The position numbers and the translations under genes are program-made. Below the pieces are notes generated by a model. The model saw nothing but the letters and a program-made list of their open reading frames with translations. It ran no database searches and was not told the DNA's origin. Below, piece after piece: positions 34,069 through 43,057 of a stretch of 64,000 nt of DNA. Origin of the DNA: Methanocella_A sp963769045 (GTDB lineage Archaea > Halobacteriota > Methanocellia > Methanocellales > Methanocellaceae); assembly GCA_963769045.1 (NCBI GenBank), contig CAVYKK010000020.1, forward strand, positions 1 through 64,000, in the 5' to 3' direction. The stretch's first letter is position 1, and the number at the start of each line of letters is the position of its first letter.

Positions 34069-35763
34069 AGATCGGCAACCCTCCCCTGTCAGGCTCCTGC
34101 CTGGAGCGGATTTTTTCCATCAGCTCTGTCCTGTTGCGGTAAAATCCCTCTATCACCCTGCGCACTTCGGCCTCGCTGCAGATCATGTGGCCGGCCAGCC
34201 ATCGCAGCACAGCTGTACGATCGGTGATCTCCGCGATCAGGCGGCCTTCGCTCCAGCCACGGTCATCCCTGATCTTCTCGATGATTGCTGACTTCACCGG
34301 ACGCATCAGTACAGCATCGCTTGCCGGATCCCATTCGAACAGGGGATTGATCTTCACCCGGCCGTCTTCGATGCCTGCGACCTCACAGATCGACCGGCAT
34401 CGCCTCACCTTCACTTCCGCGGCACCTGCAGGGATAGTGACCATAGACAGGCTGACGCACAGGGACATGCCGGCGGCGATATGAGGGCGATATGTTGAAG
34501 GGTTCGTCGGTGATGCGGTTGAAGAAGCTGGACGGGCTGTCCGCATGGAAGGTCATGATGACCGTGTGGCCGGAGTTGATGCCGTGGATTGCTGCCCTGG
34601 CACCCTCGGGCGTGCGTACCTCGCCGACGATCACGTACTCGGGGCGTTGCCTGAATGCGGCGACGAGAAGGTCGAACTCGGTGATGGGCGCATCCCCGGA
34701 CTCCCGTCACGACCAGCGGCGTCCAGTTCAGGCTGGACAGGCGCACCTCCCTTGTATCCTCGATGGTCACCACCTTGTTCTTCTCCACGATGAAGCTCGA
34801 TACGGCGTTCAACGCCGCCGTCTTGCCCGACGCGGTACCGCCGATAAACGACATGCTGCACCTGTTTTCCATCGCCAGCCACAGGAACGCCAGCGACTCG
34901 GGCGAGAAGGTGCCGTTCCTCAGCAGCTCAGCCGCTCCTCTGGCCCGGTTGGCCAGCCTGATAGAGAACGTGGTGCCATTCGAGCTTACCTCCCGGTATA
35001 ATGTGACGTTGAGCCTGGAGCCGTCAGGCAAGGCCACGTCCTGGATGGGATTGGCAGCGCTGATGGACTTACCTCCCTTCTGCACGAGGTACATGACAAA
35101 GTCGTCAAGCTCTTCCTCGCTTTCGAACCGGATGTTGGTCGGCACAGACTCGAACCCGGGCAGGTACGCGTAAACCGGCATATGGTAGCCGTTACAGCTA
35201 ATATCTTCAACATTCGGGTCGGCGAGCAGGCCATGGATTTTCTTGTACCCCCAGAAGTCCCGCTCCAGGCAGTAGGTCATCTTTTCCTTGACCTCGCCGG
35301 CAATGCCGCGCTCGCCGCAGAGATGGTCGAACTGTCTCATAATGCGCTCCCTGCCGCCGATCCTGCGCATCTCCGCCAGCGCAGAGCGCGTTTTCTTATG
35401 CAGCTCTGCCACGATGGCGTCGTACTTCTTCCTGTCCTGGACCGACAGTTGAGGCTCTGTCAGCTCGTACCTGTACTGTCCCGCCTCACTGTCCCGGAGC
35501 ACCTGTGCCATACACCAGCGGTTGATCTGGTAACTTTTTACCACACTGATGCCGCCGTGTGCACCGGCATCGGTCATGGCAATCTTACCGTTTTCCTCTC
35601 CGGCAATGTCCGGCATCTCATCATTTTCAAATAGTACAGAGCGACTCACACTCGGGACAGGGCGATCTGCTGTCGTGTCATCCGCCCGTGCTCGCTTGAG
35701 CGCCTTAGGCATTGTGCGTTCTTCGTCCACGTCCAGCAGCGTCTCCATCGCCAGGCTATTCAT
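34055..35763 (-). pseudogene. tadA: Type IV pilus/secretion ATPase (TadA/CpaF-like), two frameshifts
   Basis: Hexameric assembly ATPase of a Tad-like archaeal pilus. The first frame (from 35763) carries the N-terminal domain, YLPGFESVPTNIRFESEEEL and Walker A GGTASGKTAALNAV. It breaks at about 34697 after LNWTPLVVTG. The next frame has APITEFDLLVAAFRQRPEYV, Walker-B-like VIVGEVRTPEGARA and the His-box TVIMTFHADSPSSFF. It breaks at about 34485. The third frame finishes the protein (AAGMSLCVSLSMVTIP to PIYETP). Each break is repaired by deleting one base. Decay or sequencing error are both possible. An N-terminal extension of about 70 residues is low in homologous features. Confidence 0.85.
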
Positions 35764-35849
35764 ACGTACACCTTACTTATTTACGTTTACAAGAAAATAA
35801 ATAAGCAATATGTTATTTATAGTTTACTGTAAAAATAGTTGGCATATAT

Positions 35850-36405
35850 ATGAAAGCTGATCCGGCGATATGTGGACATGGCATTAGCGGCAATGGGTAT
35901 CTCATAGAAATCCCTGGCATGAGGGCCGTCTATACGTCCGCCGATGAGCAGCGCCATCTGCCGCCGGATGACATAAAGCAGGCCCTGGACGCATGCAGAG
36001 CGCTGAACGCCGATGTGACTGTCATCGAGTCGAGTGATCGTGTCATCGTCGCAGCCGTCAACTGCTACGATAATACCTATGCTGCGGCCGTCTGCGACCC
36101 CGGCGTCCCGCTGCCTGCCATTGCCCGCAGCCTGCAGGTGCGACTTTTAAGCCTGTCTGTGCCGGACGCCCGGCCGGATGTGTTGCCTGCCGCTACAGTG
36201 CGCAGTGTACACTGGCCTGTGGGAGCGGAAGATAGCAGCAGTCTTCGGAGAGCAGTATGCTGCCGGACTGGTTACCGCTATGGCGCCGGTGAAAGCACCT
36301 GATGCGGTCAGCATTGACGATCTGGAGCAGATGCGCATGAGGCTGACTTCGATCCTCGGAGGATGCCTGGATCTGCCGAAAGTCGACAGGCGCATAATCA
36401 CGTGA
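35850..36405 (+). pseudogene. Unknown gene divergent from the pilus operon, frameshifted
   Basis: The first frame (MKADPAICGHGISGNGYLIE..., soluble, about 115 residues) reads naturally up to ARPDVLPAATVR at about 36205. It then becomes Ser/Arg-rich. The +1 frame continues naturally with VYTGLWERKIAAVFGEQYAA and ends ILGGCLDLPKVDRRIIT at 36405. The intact protein would be about 180 aa. It shares an 86-bp promoter region with the pilus operon, so it may belong to the same system. Family not recognised. Confidence 0.55.
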
Positions 36406-36486
36406 AAATTGAAACGCCTGCTACTATCGCTTAATTCAACGATCTGGCTAATACCTTTAATAGGGGATAAGGAAAAGGTCGATAAT

Positions 36487-37044
36487 ATGAAATTAACGTT
36501 AGGCTTTCTTAATTTGTTAATTTTATTTAGTATCATCTCTACGTGTGGTTGTATTTTATCTGACGATAAATTGTCATCATCCAGTTATATAGTAATTCAA
36601 GAAGTTAGCTATGATCATGGAACAGTAATTGCTGGTGACAGTGTCCCTCATAATGTTCCGCCTCCTGAGTTTTATAGTTATGATGATCCATCAAAATATG
36701 TTCGTGTAAACAGCAGTTTCAAAGCTTTACATGGTTATTATTACGAGAAAAATTCTCCCTGGAACTATACGACTAATTTAACGGTTAGCGGTATCTATGA
36801 TTACCCATATCGTCTACGGTCTGGAGTAATAATCGATAGTATCGATAGCAATGGCACAGCATACATGACCTATAATGGCGAACGGATAACTTTAAAGATT
36901 GGTGGTATCTGGAGTTCTGGATTAACCTTGACACGAATTGTTAATGAGACTTTAGTGGTTCCTGATTACAATGTTAACATGAGCTCGACTGTGCAATATA
37001 ATACCTCCTGGATAATCGAGAATAAAGGACTTTATAGTAAATAG
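36487..37044 (+). CDS. AT-rich putative lipoprotein
   Basis: 185 aa from the ATG at 36487 (MKLTLGFLNLLILFSIISTC), a signal peptide with a lipobox-like ISTC|G. The mature part is rich in Asn/Thr/Tyr with several N-x-S/T glycosylation sequons (NYTTNLTVSG, NETLVV, NMSSTVQYNTS). The A/T-rich codons differ from the GC-rich neighbours, suggesting acquisition. An upstream in-frame start at 36409 is possible but would hide the signal peptide. Confidence 0.6.
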   Translation: MKLTLGFLNLLILFSIISTCGCILSDDKLSSSSYIVIQEVSYDHGTVIAGDSVPHNVPPPEFYSYDDPSKYVRVNSSFKALHGYYYEKNSPWNYTTNLTVSGIYDYPYRLRSGVIIDSIDSNGTAYMTYNGERITLKIGGIWSSGLTLTRIVNETLVVPDYNVNMSSTVQYNTSWIIENKGLYSK

Positions 37045-37184
37045 GTGGCTTCGAGACCTAATACCGGCAGTCCGCACTCCTGCCTGAGGACATACTATGA
37101 TTGCGACTTATGTTAACATTGCTCTCGTATGCGCGCGCGAGCGGCCAGGCAGCGGGCGTTTTTGCCTGTGTCCCGCTGTGCGAC

Positions 37185-37303
37185 ACATTGAGGCGCGCTC
37201 GTGACTCTATTGATTTTAGAAGAAAGTTAATAAATCAGTCCGGCTTATAAATGACAGTAGCGCCAGGCATCGGCGTAAGCCGATTAAATCGCTAGGCTGG
37301 CGC
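37185..37303 (+). repeat. 119-bp direct repeat, left copy
   Basis: Matches 39508-39626 at 113 of 119 positions without gaps. Weaker similarity extends further upstream into the CG-rich motif at about 37127. The 3' part folds as a clover-like hairpin: outer stem GCGCCAG/CTGGCGC, inner stem ATCGGC-GTAA-GCCGAT. A TTATAAA box stands just before the hairpin. Confidence 0.9.
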
Positions 37304-37635
37304 TGCATTGCTGCAATTTTTTATAAAATATTCAATTTTATTGACAACTTTACAAAATTAAAAAGAAACATTACTACAGGGCCTTTTCAATTCAACGATA
37401 TGGCCATAACCTTTTTATCAAGCGCTAAGATATTACAATATATCACTTACTATAGTGAAACATGGTATCCGACTCTTCCTGTAAGAATAAATCGGGCACC
37501 ATGGCCATATAGGCATAGTTGAGTTGTATTAGAAATATATAAAACCTCTCTTCTATGCCTCAAACTATTGAACATAACCCAAACGGCTATGTGTTTACTA
37601 AAATTGCTGTTTAGGGGCATAAAGGAGGGTAAAAT
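37304..37635 (+). promoter_or_regulatory. AT-rich leader and promoter region of the 37636 gene
   Basis: Non-coding, AT-rich. GAAATATATAAAACC (37530-37544) is a strong TATA box with BRE, and AAAGGAGGG (about 37621-37629) is a strong ribosome binding site before the ATG at 37636. AATTCAACGATATGGCCATAA at about 37391 nearly repeats a sequence at about 36435 in front of the lipoprotein gene. Confidence 0.5.
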
Positions 37636-38679
37636 ATGGGAAATATGAAAGAATTTTTAGCTATATTAATGGCATTTGTAATACTATTAAATATTCCAAT
37701 TGTAAACGCAACTCCATTAAATGATGAAGTTACCAAAAACCATCCAGTACATGCACCAAAAGCGCATAGTCTTGAAAAGCACCAAGTAAATTATACTAAA
37801 GTTGACACTGCTTATGGTCAGATAAATGTGCCTAATGAGACTTATTTAAAAATGGGTAAAGAAAAGATTGCAGAAAAGTATTCTGAATTTTTAAAATTAC
37901 AGGAAGAATTTAAAAAGATGGACAAAAAATTAGGGATTAATAGATCAGACAACATAGAAAATTTTTCATTAACCGACCCCTTACCGGCAAGAATGCAATC
38001 CCAAAACCTTCTATTGTCGGATAGTTTTACATTAGAACGTGTGTATTTTGATCGTGGAAGTAGTAGCTGGCAGCCAATGTTATTATATGGTCGCCTAAAC
38101 CCAACATTGCTGGAAAACCCAGATGGCGGAAGGTATTTTAATAGTTATCAAGAGCGTGAAATATACCTTAATAATAACATGGATTGTATAGAGATAATAT
38201 CCGATCAGCGGTATAATGGAGAAACTGTAGTATGGGTGGCCATATATGATAATAATTTCAATCAGCCTGTTAGCCAATCAGTTTTCGATTTAAGTATTGT
38301 AAATGTAGTAAATCCTATAGAATATGATGTAATCCTTGATTCTGAAGATCAATCATATGATATTTGGTTGGTTGATACAGTGTCAGGGAGTACTTACTTC
38401 GATAGTTATCCTGACACTGATAATTTTAGCAGTTTCATAACATATTATGACGGATCAACAGAATTACATGATTACTCAGACTATGTGCACCCATACCGGA
38501 TTAGAACTAATTTTGTTGACTATTACACTAAAGTAAATGGGTATATCGTTCAACCTTACAACATTTTTAATAATATTAACGTTGGTACAGACAGCCCATA
38601 TGTATATGCATACGGATATGGTGCAAATGGTCAAACTTATTCTTACCAAGCAATAGAGAATCCTGATCCGTGGTCTTAA
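37636..38679 (+). CDS. Secreted protein of an AT-rich island
   Basis: 347 aa with a signal peptide (MKEFLAILMAFVILLNIPIV, then NAT). A charged helical segment follows (LKLQEEFKKMDKKLGINRSD, residues about 85-110), then a beta-rich, Asp/Asn/Tyr-rich C-terminal domain (WVAIYDNNFNQPVSQ; DVILDSEDQSYDIWLVD) that looks extracellular. Strong Shine-Dalgarno. Codons are strongly A/T-biased. It lies between the two 119-bp direct repeats, so it is probably cargo of an island. Family not recognised. Confidence 0.7.
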   Translation: MGNMKEFLAILMAFVILLNIPIVNATPLNDEVTKNHPVHAPKAHSLEKHQVNYTKVDTAYGQINVPNETYLKMGKEKIAEKYSEFLKLQEEFKKMDKKLGINRSDNIENFSLTDPLPARMQSQNLLLSDSFTLERVYFDRGSSSWQPMLLYGRLNPTLLENPDGGRYFNSYQEREIYLNNNMDCIEIISDQRYNGETVVWVAIYDNNFNQPVSQSVFDLSIVNVVNPIEYDVILDSEDQSYDIWLVDTVSGSTYFDSYPDTDNFSSFITYYDGSTELHDYSDYVHPYRIRTNFVDYYTKVNGYIVQPYNIFNNINVGTDSPYVYAYGYGANGQTYSYQAIENPDPWS

Positions 38680-38788
38680 GTATTCCACATATTTGATAAG
38701 ATGGGTAAATTTTCACTCATCTTATCCTAATTTATTAATTATTAAGGAAAATATTAATAAAACGAAGATAGTCAATAGGTGAAATAAC

Positions 38789-39295
38789 ATGAAAATAGGT
38801 AAATGGCTAACAATAGTAGCAATAATAATAGTTATATTCATCTTTGGAATAATTCTAATAAGTACACAACATGATTTTTTTCCTAAGAATATTATTCAAC
38901 AAGAGTCTGGAAAATATCTTAGCTTTCCTGACGGAAATTTAAGTAAAATCTATTTAATTAATTCTAGTGCGAGATATGGCACCTATGATATAGATATGAT
39001 AAATCCTACAATCACAATAAAAAAGGGAGAACATTGTGTCATTGTTACAGGTACTATACGAAGCGATTACGATCAAGAATATTGGATAGAGCCAAGTGTG
39101 CAACTCTATAATAAAACTGCTGATAAGGTCGGGCAGGTAACAATGCGCGATTCTCCATGGAAGTCGTTTGAAGTAGTCCGTACCCTGGGCAATACGACAA
39201 GCAATTTTAAATTATATGTGAAATACGATAAAAACGATATCGACAGATATGAAATTTATCTTGCTACAACGCTTATGGTGAGACCTCCACCTTAA
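38789..39295 (+). CDS. Membrane-anchored extracellular protein of the AT-rich island
   Basis: 168 aa. One N-terminal membrane anchor (LTIVAAIIIVIFIFGIILI-like, residues about 7-26; the sequence is rich in Ile) and a beta-sandwich-like ectodomain (TITIKKGEHCVIVTGTIRSD; YWIEPSVQLYNKTADKVGQV). The pattern resembles small archaeal surface proteins. AT-rich codons; inside the direct-repeat island 110 bp after the secreted protein gene. No family assigned. Confidence 0.65.
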   Translation: MKIGKWLTIVAIIIVIFIFGIILISTQHDFFPKNIIQQESGKYLSFPDGNLSKIYLINSSARYGTYDIDMINPTITIKKGEHCVIVTGTIRSDYDQEYWIEPSVQLYNKTADKVGQVTMRDSPWKSFEVVRTLGNTTSNFKLYVKYDKNDIDRYEIYLATTLMVRPPP

Positions 39296-39507
39296 CAATT
39301 ATCGGAAAATATGCAGCCGCACACAATCCTTGTATCAATAGGATCTCTGGCCTGGTGCTCGTAACCATGCCCTCCTGCCCACCGCGCGTCGTATTCTCGA
39401 CTATAATGGCGACAGGGTTTAATGTGTTACCTCGCAATACAATATGGCGCCTACACATGCGAGCCGCCTGGCAGTGGGCGTTTTTTACTAATGCCATGCA
39501 ATATGAT

Positions 39508-39626
39508 ACATTGAGCCGCGCTCATGACTCTATTGATTTTAGAAGAAAGTTGATAAATCAATCCGGCTTATAAAGGACAGGAGCGCCAGGCATCGGCGTA
39601 AGCCGATTAAATCGCTAGGCTGGCGC
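39508..39626 (+). repeat. 119-bp direct repeat, right copy
   Basis: Same sequence as 37185-37303 with six substitutions, all outside the terminal 45-nt hairpin part, which is identical. The distance between copies is 2323 bp. The rest of 39296-39736 is non-coding; GC-rich sequence follows the repeat up to the mptA promoter. Confidence 0.9.
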
Positions 39627-39736
39627 CGCACGGCTGGAACGGGCGGATTCCCCTCGGTCCGGGCCTTCCGTGCGCTTTAGCGATCTGCGCATGATAAAAC
39701 TTATCTTGCTTTAAAACCTTATACTCACAATCCCTG

Positions 39737-40684
39737 GTGAATCGCGTGTTATTACCGGACGTTCAGGCAAATAACCCGGCTGTCATGATCGGCCTTACAA
39801 GGGTAGGCGTCACCGACGTCAAGAAAATGGTCGAGATCACGAGGAGCGACAAGCGCCCCATCATTCTCATCCCGACGTTTGACATTTTCGTCGACCTGCC
39901 TTCAAACCGCAAAGGCGCCAACCTTTCACGGAACCTCGAGGCCATCGACCGCACATTGGAGGAGGCCCTGAACCGGCCTGTATACAAGATCGAGGACCTG
40001 TGCGTGGACGTGAGCCGGCGCCTGCTGGAGGTACACGAGTACGCGACCAACGCGGAAGTGCGCATGCACGGCGAGTACATGATGAAGAAGCGGTCGCCGA
40101 AGACCAACCTCGAGTGCCAGGAAGTCTACGACATCTACGCGGACGCCATCGTCACCCGGGGCGGCCCGGTGAGAAAGACCATCGGCGCCCAGGTGATCGC
40201 GATGACCGCATGCCCCTGCGCCCAGGAAATTTCGCGCGATACAGCTTTCGGCAAGCTCAAGAAGCTGGGCGTCAGCGACGACATCATCATCAAGTTCCTG
40301 GATGACATGCCCATGCCCACCCATAATCAGCGTGGCGTCGGCACGATCCGGATTGAGTCAGGCGAAGACGGGAAGATACCCATCGAGTCGATCATCGACA
40401 TCATCGAAAACTCCATGAGTTCCCAGATGTACGAGCTCCTGAAGCGCGAGGATGAACGGTTCGTCGTCGAGACTGCGCACAAGCATCCCAAGTTCGTCGA
40501 GGACTGCGTGCGCACGATGGCCAAGAACCTCGTGCTGCGGTTCCCGAACCTGCCGGATGACGCGGTCGTCACCATCGAGCAGGTGAACGAAGAGAGCATC
40601 CACCGCCACAATGCGTTCGCGGAGCGGATGGCCACGTTTGGCGAGCTGAAGAAAGAAGTCAACAGCAACGGTAACGTCCATTAA
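39737..40684 (+). CDS. mptA: GTP cyclohydrolase MptA (type IV / FolE2 family)
   Basis: A 315-aa Fe(II)-dependent enzyme that converts GTP to 7,8-dihydroneopterin 2',3'-cyclic phosphate, the first committed step of methanopterin synthesis. Typical features are LPDVQANNPAVMIGLTRVGV at the N-terminus, MTACPCAQE with the metal cysteine (near residue 155), MPMPTHNQRGVGTIRIE with the active-site His, and the C-terminal PDDAVVTIEQVNEESIHRHN. It starts with GTG at 39737 (a second GTG lies at 39746). Single gene with its own promoter. Confidence 0.95.
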   Translation: MNRVLLPDVQANNPAVMIGLTRVGVTDVKKMVEITRSDKRPIILIPTFDIFVDLPSNRKGANLSRNLEAIDRTLEEALNRPVYKIEDLCVDVSRRLLEVHEYATNAEVRMHGEYMMKKRSPKTNLECQEVYDIYADAIVTRGGPVRKTIGAQVIAMTACPCAQEISRDTAFGKLKKLGVSDDIIIKFLDDMPMPTHNQRGVGTIRIESGEDGKIPIESIIDIIENSMSSQMYELLKREDERFVVETAHKHPKFVEDCVRTMAKNLVLRFPNLPDDAVVTIEQVNEESIHRHNAFAERMATFGELKKEVNSNGNVH

Positions 40685-40810
40685 AGGATAACCATCGCTG
40701 AATCTTTTACTAATTTTTAATGGCCGGTCATCCAGCCGCATGCCTGTCAGCAGCTCGCGCGCGTGCGCGCGGGGCCGCCCGCCATTGCGATAAAAAAGCG
40801 AAGGACGAGG
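40685..40810. other. Intergenic with CG-rich motif
   Basis: Contains CGCGCGCGTGCGCGCGGGG at about 40757, one member of a dispersed CG-rich intergenic motif, between convergent mptA and ribB. Confidence 0.4.
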
Positions 40811-41509
40811 TCAGTTCTTCATTGACTTGAAGTACGCCTCGACCTCTTTACCCTCGACGAATGCCAGGCCGTTCTTTTCTGCGTACTTTATAGCGTCGGC
40901 CTTCGTGAGCGCTTTCCCGGTCTCACCGTCGAGCATTTCGCACATGACCATGGTCGGCGTGATCTTCGCCGCCCGGGCAAGCACAATGGAGAGCTCTGTC
41001 TGTCCTCTCCGGTCCTTTAGCAGTCCCGGGGCTGCCCGTAGCAATGGCACGTGTCCCGGCGCCCGGAACTCGGAGCCGAAGCTGATGTGGTTGCCGTTGA
41101 GCGCGCTATTCGTGATCGCCGCCAGCTCTTTGATAGTCAGCGACCGGTCCACGTCGGTGATGCCGGTGAATACCTTGCGGTGGTTTACCCACAGCGAGAA
41201 TGATGATTTGGTGTCGTAAGGGATGTCGCCGACCTTCTCGTAGATCGACTCGATGGCCCCGAAACCGTTGCCGGAGTCGCCCGCGTACTTCAGGACGTCG
41301 GTGATGTAGGGGATGCCCAGGTTAGTACACGCGACGGGGTCGATGGCCACGCACATGAGGCCGCCCGCGTCCCTCCGGAGCTGGTAGACGTACTTCGGGG
41401 TGACGAACTTAGCCGCAAACACGAGATCGGTCTCACCTTCCCGGTTGTCGTAGTCATACAGGCAGATGATCTTCCCTTCTTTCAGCGCTTTGATCGCGTC
41501 TTCTATCAT
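40811..41509 (-). CDS. ribB: 3,4-dihydroxy-2-butanone 4-phosphate synthase
   Basis: A 232-aa enzyme that makes the four-carbon precursor of riboflavin from ribulose 5-phosphate. DYDNREGETDLVFAA holds the acidic metal/substrate loop, and RRDAGGLMCVAI, FSLWVNHRKVFTGITDVDRS and FRAPGHVPLLRA are family blocks. The start at 41509 overlaps the ribK stop (ATGA); the longer frame to 41662 reads ribK out of frame. Co-operon with ribK. Confidence 0.95.
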   Translation of the reverse strand: MIEDAIKALKEGKIICLYDYDNREGETDLVFAAKFVTPKYVYQLRRDAGGLMCVAIDPVACTNLGIPYITDVLKYAGDSGNGFGAIESIYEKVGDIPYDTKSSFSLWVNHRKVFTGITDVDRSLTIKELAAITNSALNGNHISFGSEFRAPGHVPLLRAAPGLLKDRRGQTELSIVLARAAKITPTMVMCEMLDGETGKALTKADAIKYAEKNGLAFVEGKEVEAYFKSMKN

Positions 41510-42147
41510 TCCAGCTTCACCTCTACTTCGTCTCCGTCGGCTATGCCGAGCGTCTTTCTCATGTTCACGGGCGCAATGATCTCCAGCAGCGTCGGGGGAT
41601 AGCTTGTCCTGTCCGCCCTGACGATCGCGCACCTGATGCCCCCTATGCTGACCTTGTAACACTTGCAGCCGCCGAACGTACGGTTCTCGTCGCGGAACCC
41701 GTCGATCTTGATCGCGTCCTGCTCCGGCGGCTCGAACGGTCCGGATAACTTCAAGTTCAGCGTCCCGGGGAACGGGTCGAAGCCGAGCTTCTGGTTGAAC
41801 TGTTTCCGGTAGCCGTCGAGAGAAATGTAGTACTGTCCTTCGCCAAGGCCGGTCACGACCTTGCCTTTGATGACGATAGCCGGCGCATTCTCGAACACGT
41901 GCTTGTAGTCGAGGTACTCCGATCGAAGGCGCAGCATACCCTTATCGGTAATCCGCACCCGCTGGCCCTCGCTGGTAACAACCCGGGTGATGAAGCCCTT
42001 GTCTTCAAGTAACGACAGCTTGCGTGCGGCGGTCTGCGTGCTCGTGCCCAGCGAGGACGCGAAAATCGAGGATGACAGGCTGACCTGCTCCCGGTTTGCG
42101 CCCATGAGGGCAAGCCGCTTCAACGTCTCAACTTCCATTAAGCTCAC
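41506..42147 (-). CDS. ribK: CTP-dependent riboflavin kinase with N-terminal HTH
   Basis: 213 aa. A winged-helix domain (residues about 1-85: SLSSSIFASSLGTSTQTAAR, LEDKGFITRVVTSEGQRVRI) precedes the archaeal RibK domain (KVVTGLGEGQYYISLDGYRK; LNLKLSGPFEPPEQDAI; APVNMRKTLGIADGDEVEVK). The enzyme makes FMN using CTP. The HTH fusion is common and suggests it also regulates riboflavin genes; regulation of its own operon is an inference. Confidence 0.95.
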   Translation of the reverse strand: MSLMEVETLKRLALMGANREQVSLSSSIFASSLGTSTQTAARKLSLLEDKGFITRVVTSEGQRVRITDKGMLRLRSEYLDYKHVFENAPAIVIKGKVVTGLGEGQYYISLDGYRKQFNQKLGFDPFPGTLNLKLSGPFEPPEQDAIKIDGFRDENRTFGGCKCYKVSIGGIRCAIVRADRTSYPPTLLEIIAPVNMRKTLGIADGDEVEVKLE

Positions 42148-42237
42148 CAGATTTTAGCAACTCATTTTTAGGATGCATACCATGTATGATATGCCAATAT
42201 ATAATGTTTCTGACGGGGCAACGCTCTCGTAAAAAAG

Positions 42238-42292
42238 CATCGGACACAGAGGGCACGGAGGCCACGGAGGGCACGAAGGGTGCCAACGTTAC
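42238..42292 (+). repeat. Single arm of a 9-nt iterated palindrome
   Basis: Repeats GGCCACGGA-like 9-mers (GAGGGCACGGAGGCCACGGA and onward) without an opposite arm. It resembles half of the palindromic elements elsewhere in the window. A CG-rich motif follows at about 42308. The rest of 42148-42357 is non-coding. Confidence 0.6.
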
Positions 42293-42357
42293 TAAGCCAC
42301 TGCCGTTCGCGCGTGCGAGCGCCCGTCAGCCCGGCACACGACGATTAGCCCGGCCGT

Positions 42358-43050
42358 CTATGCGCCCTGTACCAGCCGGATTTCCCCGTTGTGATAAACA
42401 GGCAGCACCGGGAACCTGTTGATCGCGGAACAGACCAGTTCCACGTCCGCGCCATAGCCATAAGCCGTCAGTTTTTCGCCGGATCGCGAGCGCCGGATGC
42501 CGTCCAGCAATTTCCTTCCCTCGTCGCTGGAAACCGTCGAAGCTACTGCTTCTCCAGTAGACGAGCCCGTACAGATTCTTCCGGCGATGCGCTCGATCAG
42601 CCCTGCCGCGCAAAGGTCCTCGTCCGACTTCCTCGGCGAGCCCGAGGCGAGCAGGTACGCGTGGGGCGTGGCCGCTATCGCTCTGGCCACGGCGCCTGCG
42701 TTGAGCGTGCTGGCAATGATGCCGCCCTCGACCATGATCTGTGTGCCATTGGTCGTGACCATGACGATAGTCTTTCCTTTCAGCGGGATAACCGACAACT
42801 CGGTCGGCGAGTTGCCATGGACGAAACCTTCGACCTTTATGCCGTTCCTTTCCCCTACGGTCAAAGCGTTGAGACGCCGGCCGACGGCCAGGGCCTCATC
42901 GTAGTCCCGGACGGGGATCACCCTCGCAGCGCCGCAGGAGAGCGTCATGACGATGGTCGAGGTGGCCCGGAGCACGTCGACGATCACCGGGACTCCGGCC
43001 GGGTCACGGAGGAACTCGTCTCTTCCTTCGGGCCCGACAAAGTATCTCAT
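42358..43050 (-). CDS. comB: 2-phosphosulfolactate phosphatase (ComB)
   Basis: 230 aa from the ATG at 43050 (MRYFVGPEGRDEFLRDPAGV). Mg-dependent phosphatase of coenzyme M synthesis (or of related sulfolactate chemistry). Family blocks are VIVDVLRATSTIVMTLSCGA with the nucleophilic-region Asp, VHGNSPTEL, TIVMVTTNGTQIM and the glycine-rich LLASGSPRKSDEDLCAAGLI. The longer frame to 43137 overlaps the upstream gene. Downstream of a small unknown gene by 7 bp, probably co-transcribed. Confidence 0.88.
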   Translation of the reverse strand: MRYFVGPEGRDEFLRDPAGVPVIVDVLRATSTIVMTLSCGAARVIPVRDYDEALAVGRRLNALTVGERNGIKVEGFVHGNSPTELSVIPLKGKTIVMVTTNGTQIMVEGGIIASTLNAGAVARAIAATPHAYLLASGSPRKSDEDLCAAGLIERIAGRICTGSSTGEAVASTVSSDEGRKLLDGIRRSRSGEKLTAYGYGADVELVCSAINRFPVLPVYHNGEIRLVQGA

Positions 43051-43057
43051 AAAAACG

